Positions 1-5,691 of a stretch of DNA of 5,781 bases are shown piece by piece. This DNA comes from DATBHM01 sp036557505. Its GTDB lineage: Bacteria > Actinomycetota > UBA4738 > JACQTL01. Below the pieces are notes generated by a model that worked only from the letters and a program-made list of their open reading frames with translations, was not told the origin of the DNA and did no database searches. The position numbers were made by a program, and so were the translations under genes. The stretch is taken from positions 1 to 5,781 of the forward strand of contig DATBHM010000021.1 in NCBI GenBank assembly GCA_036557505.1, given 5' to 3'. Position 1 is the stretch's first letter. Each line of letters begins with the position of its first letter.

Positions 1-1
1 G

Positions 2-274
2 CCGCGACGAGCCGGACGGTTCTCGCGGGAGTTCCTCGTGACGGTCATCTCGGTGGTGACGACCGCGTTCGGCGTGGTGGTGGCCCTCGCATGGAACACC
101 GCCCTGACCAAGGCGCTCGAGCACCTGGGCGCTGGCAGCGAGGTCGTGGCGTTGTTCGTCTACGCGCTGCTGGTCACGTTCCTCGCTGTGCTGGCGATCG
201 TGATCATGTCCCGCATCGCCCGGAGGATCGGGGCGGATCCGGTGGCGTTCACGCTGCAGGCGAAGAAGGACTGA
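2..274 (+). CDS. DUF5654-type small two-helix membrane protein, 5' end open at window edge
   Basis: The frame is open from base 2 to the TGA at 272-274. The only start codon inside the window is GTG at 38, which has GGAG at 28-31 six bases upstream and would give 78 residues. Counting from that GTG, there are two hydrophobic helices at about residues 3-24 and 36-57. The first holds AFG followed by ALAWN (16-20), the signature I associate with DUF5654. The end is basic and polar (RIARR, then QAKKD), which suggests a cytoplasmic tail. As I recall, family members usually carry about 10-15 residues before the AFG segment, and the open codons upstream of GTG38 (a GRFSREFL segment) fit that. I therefore think the true start lies left of the window, though GTG38 cannot be excluded. 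The family has no established function. It is convergent with the SpoIID gene and is probably not functionally linked to it. Confidence 0.8.
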   Translation, partial: PRRAGRFSREFLVTVISVVTTAFGVVVALAWNTALTKALEHLGAGSEVVALFVYALLVTFLAVLAIVIMSRIARRIGADPVAFTLQAKKD

Positions 275-280
275 CCGGAG

Positions 281-2086
281 CTACGGCGCGCCGGTGCAGT
301 CGCCCGCCCGGCACGTCACGGTGCCGTGCTCGAACGTCGACCGCGATCCCCCGCCGGACAGCTTCGTGACGTCCGAGGTCGGGAATCCGAGCGGCCCCTC
401 CGCCGCGCCGTGGTTGAGGTAGTAGGCCTCGATCGGCCCGTGGATCTCCCAGGGATGGGCGCTTCCCCTGCGGTAGATGCGACCGCCGGCGAAGTCGGCC
501 CGGAGGCACGTCTGGGAGCCGCACCCGGACGCGTGGGTGAGGGTCATCACGGTGGTGAGGGGAAGCCCGAGCGGACTGCCGGCGCCGCCGAACGCGAGGT
601 ACTTGTGGTAGATCGCGCCGTACAGCCACACCGTGGCGTGGCCCCTGGGGTTCTGGTAGATCGCGCCGCTCCGGAACCGCTGGACGTGGCCGCCGCCCGC
701 GGCGGCGAACGGCGGCGTCATCGCGAGCCCGGGCGCGCAGCCCAGCGAGTCGTACTCGACCCGGATGGCGCCGGTGATGTTCCGGTTCTCGTCGATCCAG
801 ACCTTGTCGTCCATCAGGCCGAGATCGGCGCTGAACGTCGGGCCGGTCATCTTCCGGCTGCTCCCCCGCAGGCCCCCGGTACCGCTGGCGGTGATGGAGA
901 TGATCCGGCCGGAGTTCGTGCTGCGGGTGATGCCGCTGAACCCGGTGATCGTGCCGACGCCGAGGTCCGCGCCGACCTGCGATCGCGTGAGCGTCTCCCG
1001 CCAGGTCCGCAGGCCGATCGGCGCGGCGTAGTCGCCGGGGTCGCACACCGAGCGCAGGTACGGGTCGGGCTGGTTGAACCACACGTCCTCGTTGTTCTCG
1101 GTGTAGCCGCCCGAGGACGAGTAGTAGTTCGCGAGGATCAGGCCTCCGTGGTACAGGACGACCCGGCCGCTCGTCTGGTTCACGGCCTGGACCCAGTACC
1201 GGTAGGTCGGATCGGTGGCGTGGTCGGTCCCGAGGAACGACTGGCTACGGGCGTCCGGGTAGAGGTCGCAGTTGCAGTCCGAGTACCTCGCGCCGTGGTG
1301 CTCGACGTCGATCACGTAGAACGCGTACGTCCGGGCGGCCACCGCCTGGACCTGGAGGGCGTTGATCGGCCACGAGCTCGGGACCTCGCCGAGGCCGTAC
1401 AGGTACCGGTTGGGGTCGAGGATGCCGACGGCGCGGACGTAGAAGGACGACCCGATCTTGTAGGAGTCGAACTCGACGTACCCGTTCCCGTAGGAGTGGC
1501 CCTGTGGAGAGGGATACGCCTCCGAGATGTGGAGCTGCGCGTGGTTCGGCGTGTAGCTCGCGTACATCCTCCACTGCGGGCCGCCGATGGGCGGGTACCG
1601 GTGCCCCATCGCCGTCACCAGGTGGAAGTGCCCGTCGACGCCCGAGGACGCCGTCCACGTCTTGCCGGCCGGGATCGTGTACTTGTCCTTGGCGGTCGGG
1701 GTCCCGAACCGTAGCGTCACCGGGCCGTTCTGCGCCGTGAGGTGCAGCGTCCGCTGACCCCACGCCAGGCCGATGCGCACTGAGCTCGGTGTTCCGGCGG
1801 GCGCCTGCCCGACCGTCGTGTTCGAGTAGAAGTGGGTGAGGATCTTCGTGGAGCTCCACCCCATCTTGGCGAGCCCGTACGACCCCCATTGCGACATCCC
1901 GACGCCGTGCCCCCACCCCGAGCCGTAGAACGTGATCGAGTTGCCGGCGCGGGCGGACTCGTGGCCGGTGGCGAGCGGGACGGCCGCGGCGCTCGAGGCA
2001 TCGCCGTTGTTCGCGTGGGCGATCCCGGCGGGGAGGACGGCCAGCGAGGCGGCCGTCACGGCGACGACGAGGAGACGTTTGCGCAT
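281..2086 (-). CDS. Secreted SpoIID/LytB-domain protein with C-terminal LGFP repeats
   Basis: This 601-residue protein is exported. Residues 1-25 form a signal peptide (MRKR, hydrophobic core, AHA cleavage site before N26). Residues 52-90 carry the SpoIID signature: GWGHGVGMSQWG (57-68), then KILTHFYSNT. Residues 228-256 hold the YLxG...EVPSSWP...QAVAARTYAF core. E234 aligns with the glutamate known to be catalytic in Bacillus SpoIID, a lytic transglycosylase that cuts denuded glycan strands. C271/C273, the SSSGG block (323-327) and the SGRI/LGL segment (392-424) complete the domain. Residues about 467-595 contain two LGFP-like repeats (a FxxG-IY motif, then LGLP at 506-509 and LGFP at 566-569) and the start of a third; such repeats bind the cell wall in corynebacterial proteins. 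The GHG motif precedes the catalytic core, whereas it is C-terminal in Bacillus SpoIID. The start is fixed by the signal peptide and an in-frame TAG at 2114-2116. No ribosome binding site is visible. The likely role is wall remodelling; the substrate is inferred. Confidence 0.93.
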   Translation of the reverse strand: MRKRLLVVAVTAASLAVLPAGIAHANNGDASSAAAVPLATGHESARAGNSITFYGSGWGHGVGMSQWGSYGLAKMGWSSTKILTHFYSNTTVGQAPAGTPSSVRIGLAWGQRTLHLTAQNGPVTLRFGTPTAKDKYTIPAGKTWTASSGVDGHFHLVTAMGHRYPPIGGPQWRMYASYTPNHAQLHISEAYPSPQGHSYGNGYVEFDSYKIGSSFYVRAVGILDPNRYLYGLGEVPSSWPINALQVQAVAARTYAFYVIDVEHHGARYSDCNCDLYPDARSQSFLGTDHATDPTYRYWVQAVNQTSGRVVLYHGGLILANYYSSSGGYTENNEDVWFNQPDPYLRSVCDPGDYAAPIGLRTWRETLTRSQVGADLGVGTITGFSGITRSTNSGRIISITASGTGGLRGSSRKMTGPTFSADLGLMDDKVWIDENRNITGAIRVEYDSLGCAPGLAMTPPFAAAGGGHVQRFRSGAIYQNPRGHATVWLYGAIYHKYLAFGGAGSPLGLPLTTVMTLTHASGCGSQTCLRADFAGGRIYRRGSAHPWEIHGPIEAYYLNHGAAEGPLGFPTSDVTKLSGGGSRSTFEHGTVTCRAGDCTGAP

Positions 2087-2104
2087 ATGTGAGGGCCGGC
2101 GGTG

Positions 2105-2140
2105 TGCCGCAACCTAGCACATCGACCGTTTTCGCCCGAG
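2105..2140 (-). promoter_or_regulatory. Candidate extended -10 promoter for the SpoIID/LGFP gene
   Basis: On the minus strand, TAGGTT at 2116-2111 is preceded by TGC at 2119-2117, giving an extended -10 of the form TGnTAnnnT. TAGGTT-like boxes are common in Actinobacteria. No good -35 is present: at 17-base spacing the hexamer is TCGGGC (2139-2134). Transcription would begin near 2104, leaving a leader of about 18 bases before the ATG at 2086. That leader has no Shine-Dalgarno match but contains a small GCGG-CACA-CCGC hairpin. The 151-base gap, by far the largest in the window, supports an independent promoter here. Confidence 0.4.
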
Positions 2141-2201
2141 CCTTGACGGACGTCTCGTTCGGTTCTCGCCCGATCGTCCGCAGATGGGGGTGAATCGCGG
2201 A

Positions 2202-2229
2202 TCTCGTCGCTCCATAGCGGCGACCGAGA
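2202..2229 (-). terminator. Candidate stem-loop at the end of the glycan operon
   Basis: Eight bases after the stop codon of the nucleotidyltransferase gene, the minus strand can fold TCTC-G-GTCGC against GCGAC-GAGA. This gives nine base pairs with one bulged G and a nine-base loop. No T-rich tract follows, so it is not a classical intrinsic terminator. Stems without a U tail have been proposed as terminators in high-GC Actinobacteria. It could equally be a 3'-end stabilising hairpin, or chance in GC-rich DNA. Confidence 0.35.
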
Positions 2230-2237
2230 GCGGCCGG

Positions 2238-3254
2238 TCAGCCCGAAGCGGCGTCCGCCCCCGAGGGCACGCGCATCTCGGACGCCCGCATGCCGGCGGG
2301 GACCCTGGCGCCCTGCCCCAGGACGCAGCGGCGGAGTTCGGCCCCCGCGCCCACCACCGAGCCGGCGCCGAGGATCGACCCCTCGATCCGGGCGCCCTCC
2401 CCCACCATGCACCCCGCGTGCAGCACCGACCCCTCGATGCGAACGCGGGCCGCGACCGCCGTCTCGGCGCCGATCACCACCATGTCGCCGACCGCGGCCG
2501 TCGGATCGACGAACGCGTCGTCGGCGATCCGAACCGAGGTGTCGATCCCGTGGATCCGCCCCTGCAGCACGTCGACGTGGGCCCGCAGGTACTTCTCGGG
2601 GGTTCCGAGGTCCATCCAGTACGCGTCGGTGACGAACCCGAACACCGGCCGCCCGCCCCCGATCAACGCGGGGTAGATCTCGCGCTCGATCGAGATCATG
2701 TCCCCCGACGGCCACCCCTCGAGCGCTGACGGGTCGATGACGTAGGTGCCGGCGTTCACCGTGCCGGGGACCGGGTCGGCGGGCTTCTCCCGGAACTCCA
2801 GCACCCGTCCGGCTCCGTCGGTCGCCACGAGCCCGTACGGCCGGGCGTCGTCGACGGTCGACAGCGTGATCGTGGCGACTGCGCCGGTCGACCGGTGGAA
2901 CGACAGCAGCGCGCTCAGGTCGAGGTCGGTGAGGATGTCGCCGTTCAGGACGAAGAAGGGCTCGAGGTCGAGGAACGGCAGGGCGTTGACGATCGCGCCG
3001 CCGGTCCCGAGCGGATGCGACTCCGTGATCCAGGTGATCTTCGGGTCGCCGTGGCGCTCGGCGATGAACGGGCCGAACGTCGCCTCGAGGTACGGCGAGG
3101 ACAGCACCACCTCGTGCACGCCGTGCTCGGCCAGGTGGTCGAGCACCCGGTGCAGGAACGACCTGTTCACCACGGGCAGCAACGGCTTGGGGACCGTCTC
3201 GGTCAGCGGCCGAAGTCGGGTCCCCTCGCCCCCGACCAGCACGACGGCCTTCAC
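2238..3254 (-). CDS. Sugar-1-phosphate nucleotidyltransferase (GDP-mannose pyrophosphorylase/ManB-like)
   Basis: This 338-residue cytoplasmic enzyme would join a sugar 1-phosphate to an NTP, releasing pyrophosphate. The nucleotide-binding loop GGEGTRLRPLT is at residues 8-18, with K23 in VPKPLLP. NGD (104-106) carries the metal-binding aspartate, followed by EKP (156-158), VNAG (166-169) and the second metal aspartate D215 in WMDLGTPEKYL. Residues about 238-322 form hexapeptide (left-handed beta-helix) repeats, typical of the mannose-1-phosphate guanylyltransferase branch rather than short RmlA. I favour GDP-mannose synthesis, as in mycobacterial ManB, but glucose-1-phosphate or another substrate is possible. 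The start is GTG at 3254: AGGAGG lies at 3268-3263, eight bases upstream, and the GTGA overlaps the stop of the preceding glycosyltransferase, implying translational coupling. The open frame continues to 4373, but that part only shadows the glycosyltransferase. The C-terminal tail (331-338) is low-complexity. Confidence 0.93.
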   Translation of the reverse strand: MKAVVLVGGEGTRLRPLTETVPKPLLPVVNRSFLHRVLDHLAEHGVHEVVLSSPYLEATFGPFIAERHGDPKITWITESHPLGTGGAIVNALPFLDLEPFFVLNGDILTDLDLSALLSFHRSTGAVATITLSTVDDARPYGLVATDGAGRVLEFREKPADPVPGTVNAGTYVIDPSALEGWPSGDMISIEREIYPALIGGGRPVFGFVTDAYWMDLGTPEKYLRAHVDVLQGRIHGIDTSVRIADDAFVDPTAAVGDMVVIGAETAVAARVRIEGSVLHAGCMVGEGARIEGSILGAGSVVGAGAELRRCVLGQGARVPAGMRASEMRVPSGADAASG

Positions 3255-4144
3255 CGTTCGGCCCTCCTCGTGACCGATACCAGCTCGGCCCGGACGCGGA
3301 GCGCGACCCACGCGAAGGGCAGCAACATCCGCCGCCAGCCGCGGGCACGATGCTTGCGGTAGTAGCGGTAGATGCTCCGCGAGTGGATGAGGTTCATCCG
3401 GCGGGACCGGCCGGTGGACACCCCACCCTCGTGCGTGACCTCGACCTCCGGCGTGAACACCACCTGCCAGCCGCCGTCCCGCAGCCGCGTGCACAGGTCG
3501 AGCTCCTCGCCGTACAGGAAAAACCCCTCGTCGAGGAGCCCGATCTCGTCGAGCGCCGCGCGCCGCAGCAGCATGGCCGAGCCCGACACCCAGTCCACGA
3601 CCCGCTCGGTGGTCCGGTCCCAGCCGGACATCGTGTAGGACCGCGTCCAGTGGTTGTCGGGATCGAAGGGGCCGACGAACGCGTGCCCCACCGCCTGGGC
3701 GATGCTCGGGAAGGTCCGGCCGCTCGGGTACAGCGAGCCGTCCGCGTTGCGGATCACCGGGCCGAGCAGCCCGGCCCTCGGGCGCTCCCGCGCCAGCTTC
3801 GCCAGGCCCCCGAGGGTCCCCACCGTGACCTCGGCGTCGGGGTTCAGCACGAAGACGAACGGCGCCGTCGTGGCGCGCAGGCCGACGTTCACGCCGGCGG
3901 CGAACCCCCGGTTGGTGCCGGTCTCGATCACGCGCACCTCGGGGAACCGCTCCGCGGCCCGCTGCGCGCTGCCGTCCCGCGACGCGTTGTCGACGACGAC
4001 CACCTCGAGCGTGGCGTCGCCGGCGGCGGCCAGCACCGACGACAGACACGCGAGGAGGTGCGCACCGGCGTTGTAGTTCACGATGACGATCGCGAGGTCG
4101 GGCGCGCGCCGGGCTGCCTCCCCGGAGGCGGTGGGTTCGGACAT
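3251..4144 (-). CDS. Family 2 (GT-A) glycosyltransferase, WbbL-like rhamnosyltransferase
   Basis: This 297-residue GT-A enzyme starts its fold with AIVIVNYNAG (18-27), then VVVVDNASRDGS (48-59) for nucleotide binding. The metal/donor motif is NPDAE (101-105, in place of DxD), and the acceptor-site ED-type motif is GEELDLCTRL (212-221). Between them lie RAGLLGPVIR, DGSLYPSGR (135-143), FVGPF (156-160) and VSGSAMLLRR (186-195). That series closely matches what I remember of mycobacterial WbbL, which adds L-rhamnose from dTDP-rhamnose to GlcNAc-PP-decaprenol to start the arabinogalactan linker. A rhamnosyltransferase acting on a polyprenyl-linked sugar on the cytoplasmic face is the best guess; donor and acceptor are not proven. 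A basic and hydrophobic C-terminal stretch (259-290) may attach it to the membrane. No clear Shine-Dalgarno precedes the ATG. The upstream stop codon is only six bases away, so reinitiation by coupled ribosomes is likely. Confidence 0.92.
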   Translation of the reverse strand: MSEPTASGEAARRAPDLAIVIVNYNAGAHLLACLSSVLAAAGDATLEVVVVDNASRDGSAQRAAERFPEVRVIETGTNRGFAAGVNVGLRATTAPFVFVLNPDAEVTVGTLGGLAKLARERPRAGLLGPVIRNADGSLYPSGRTFPSIAQAVGHAFVGPFDPDNHWTRSYTMSGWDRTTERVVDWVSGSAMLLRRAALDEIGLLDEGFFLYGEELDLCTRLRDGGWQVVFTPEVEVTHEGGVSTGRSRRMNLIHSRSIYRYYRKHRARGWRRMLLPFAWVALRVRAELVSVTRRAER

Positions 4145-4150
4145 GCGTGG

Positions 4151-4675
4151 TCAGGAATGCGACGGCGTCCGCGACACGAGGACGATGCCGGCGACGATCA
4201 GGGCGACGCCGGCCCACCGGAGGCCGCCGACGCTCTCGCCCCGGATGGTGTCGTACAGGACGATCACGACGTAGGTGAGCGCGGCGAACGGATAGGCGAA
4301 CGACAGCGCCGCCCGCGACAGCACGGCCAGCCACACGAACGCCGACAGCCCGAACAACGCGAGCCCGAGCCACACCCAGATCGTCGTCCCGGCCGCCTTC
4401 AGCGACTCCGCGTTGAGCCCGAAGGGGTGCCCCAGCTCGTGGGTCACCTGGGTCATGCCGTGCTTCAGCACGATCTGGGCGGCGGCCGCGAGGGCCACCG
4501 ACACGAGGATGAGGCCGAGCAGCATGGTGGAGCGTCCTTTCGAGTCGATGTCGGCGTGTTCGATGTCCCAGTCGTCGGAGTGGTCCCCCCGGGCACCCCG
4601 CAGGAAGCCGGTGAAGCGCCGCGCCGCCGGTGGACGCTCATCCGGGGCCTGGCGGTGGTTGCGGACCCGGCTCAC
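4151..4675 (-). CDS. SMR/ArnE-type four-helix membrane protein (EamA-like, putative lipid-linked sugar flippase)
   Basis: From GTG 4675 the protein has 174 residues; from the internal ATG at 4525 it has 124. The 124-residue core has four hydrophobic helices (about 2-20, 47-68, 71-92 and 99-119 in core numbering). Its features are AQIVLKHGM, LSFAYPFAALTYV (74-86), a charged RGES turn (95-98) and LRWAGVALIVAGIVLV. This pattern fits the small multidrug resistance/EamA group and especially ArnE/ArnF, which carry aminoarabinosyl-undecaprenyl phosphate across the membrane. Lying between two glycosyltransferases, flipping of a polyprenyl-linked sugar is more likely than drug efflux, but this is inference. 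GTG 4675 overlaps the upstream stop as GTGA and has AGGGAG seven bases upstream. ATG 4525 has AAAGGA nine bases upstream and fits the usual family N-terminus. I use the upstream start because the added 50 codons show coding-type base use. The extension is hydrophilic and rich in Arg and Asp. Confidence 0.85.
   Translation of the reverse strand: MSRVRNHRQAPDERPPAARRFTGFLRGARGDHSDDWDIEHADIDSKGRSTMLLGLILVSVALAAAAQIVLKHGMTQVTHELGHPFGLNAESLKAAGTTIWVWLGLALFGLSAFVWLAVLSRAALSFAYPFAALTYVVIVLYDTIRGESVGGLRWAGVALIVAGIVLVSRTPSHS
4526..4540 (-). promoter_or_regulatory. Alternative ribosome binding site for the internal ATG 4525
   Basis: AAAGGA on the minus strand (4540-4535) lies nine bases before ATG 4525-4523, which begins the first transmembrane helix of the SMR-type protein. 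It would support a short 124-residue form, alone or alongside the long form. If the long form is the only product, these bases simply encode SKGRST. Confidence 0.45.
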
Positions 4676-5691
4676 GTCGAGGCTCCCTGGAGGTCGCGGG
4701 CCCGCGCGGCGACCTCGGCGATCAACGCCGCCAGCTCGTCGTCCGAGCGGAACACCCGGTCCGCCGGCCCGGCCTGCTCGGGGAGCCCGCCGGCCGCGCC
4801 GACCAGCGCCGGCGTTCCGATGGCCTGCGCGCGGGCGAGGGCGCCCGACGACCACGACCGGCGGTACGGCAGCACCACGGCGTCCGCGACCGCGATCCAC
4901 GCGTCGAACGCCTCGTCCGAGGCGTACTCCTCGTGGAGGGTCACGCCGGGGGTGGCGGCGGCGAGGCCCCGCAGCCCCTCGGCGAAGGCGAGGTTGTCCG
5001 GCGTCGCGTCGCGCACCGACCCCACCACGTCGAGCCGCCCCGGGGAGCCCGCCGCCGCGAACGCTCGCACGGCCCGGTCGAATCCCTTGCCGGCGTGCCA
5101 GAACCCGGGGCAGAGGAACACCGGGTCCGACGCCTCGATTCCGAGCCGGCGACGGGCCTCGTGGCGCCCGACGCCGTCGTGCACCGTCACGCCCCCGACG
5201 TGGTCGACGAGGCTGGCCCGAACGCGCCGAATCCCGTACTGCCGTTGCAGCGCAAGGCGTTCGGCGTCCGTGTGGAAACGCAGCCGGGCCATTGCGAACG
5301 CCCGCCGGAGCAGGGCGTAGTCGGGCCGCCACCTGACAGGGGGGTCGGCCTCGTGCACGAGGATCTCCGTCTGGGGCCGCCGCCGGACCAGCGACAACAG
5401 GGCCCGGGACGTCGCCGTCTTCTGCCACGCCGCCCGCGCCCCCGGCCGGTAGTACAGCGCAGGCTGGAAATGGACGACGATCCGGTCGGCGCCCACCCCC
5501 AACTCTCCGGCCTCCTTGAACGCGTCGCCGTTGCCGAGGAACGGAGCCCGGGCGTCGCCGTCGCCGTCGGGCGGGGACAACACGATCACGTCGTCGCCGG
5601 CCGCGCGGAGGCTCGAGGCCTGGGTGGCCGCGTACGCCCCGATCCCGCAGTGGCGGGGCGGGTACGACGACACGATCAGGACGCGCGCCAC
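4672..5691 (-). CDS. GT-B glycosyltransferase, family 4-like
   Basis: This 339-residue protein has a two-domain GT-B layout. The N-terminal half begins ARVLIVSSYPPRHCGIGAYA (2-21), the glycine-rich opening usual in family 4 enzymes, and has a PPDGDGD-containing loop (40-46). The C-terminal Rossmann half starts at VFLCPGFWHAGKGFDRAVRAF (191-211, given in part), continues through LDVVGSV (220-226), and has the donor-site region VADAVVLPYRRSWSSGALARAQAIGTP (268-294). Such enzymes usually move a sugar from an NDP-sugar to a lipid-linked or glycan acceptor at the cytoplasmic face; donor and acceptor cannot be read here. The EX7E pair that family 4 enzymes use is not visible; S281 and Q289 occupy those places. 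The start is GTG at 5691, immediately after the TAG of the preceding gene, with GGAGG at 5704-5700, eight bases upstream. Its stop overlaps the next start as GTGA, so it belongs to the glycan operon. Confidence 0.88.
   Translation of the reverse strand: MARVLIVSSYPPRHCGIGAYAATQASSLRAAGDDVIVLSPPDGDGDARAPFLGNGDAFKEAGELGVGADRIVVHFQPALYYRPGARAAWQKTATSRALLSLVRRRPQTEILVHEADPPVRWRPDYALLRRAFAMARLRFHTDAERLALQRQYGIRRVRASLVDHVGGVTVHDGVGRHEARRRLGIEASDPVFLCPGFWHAGKGFDRAVRAFAAAGSPGRLDVVGSVRDATPDNLAFAEGLRGLAAATPGVTLHEEYASDEAFDAWIAVADAVVLPYRRSWSSGALARAQAIGTPALVGAAGGLPEQAGPADRVFRSDDELAALIAEVAARARDLQGAST
4676..4688 (-). promoter_or_regulatory. Ribosome binding site supporting the GTG 4675 start
   Basis: AGGGAG on the minus strand (4688-4683) lies seven bases before GTG 4675-4673, inside the end of the upstream glycosyltransferase gene. 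Together with the 4-base GTGA overlap it argues that ribosomes initiate here and not only at the downstream ATG 4525. Confidence 0.6.

Noticed and set aside
326..1714. A 462-codon open frame on the plus strand opposite the SpoIID gene
   Set aside because: Low-complexity translation rich in Arg, Val and Gly, with no motif, antisense to a gene with clear SpoIID and LGFP motifs.
2143..2171. TTGACG on the plus strand as a -35 box
   Set aside because: No acceptable -10 lies at 16-18 bases (TCGCCC at 2166-2171), and no plus-strand gene follows.
3255..4373. N-terminal extension of the nucleotidyltransferase frame up to 4373
   Set aside because: The extra 373 codons overlap the family 2 glycosyltransferase and translate as Arg/Gly-rich filler. 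GTG 3254 has AGGAGG at eight bases and begins exactly at the family's conserved N-terminus.
3350..5320. A 656-codon open frame on the plus strand opposite the glycan operon
   Set aside because: It lies antisense to three well-recognised genes. Its translation is Arg/Pro/Ala/His-rich with no domain pattern, as expected from the GC-rich third positions of the minus-strand genes.
4676..5428. Further upstream extension of the SMR-type frame to 5428
   Set aside because: Upstream of GTG 4675 the frame overlaps the GT-B glycosyltransferase and its translation is compositional noise.
5548..5575. Short GTCGCC triplet-type repeat
   Set aside because: It lies within the glycosyltransferase coding sequence and encodes the DGDGD loop. 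It is too short to call a repeat element.
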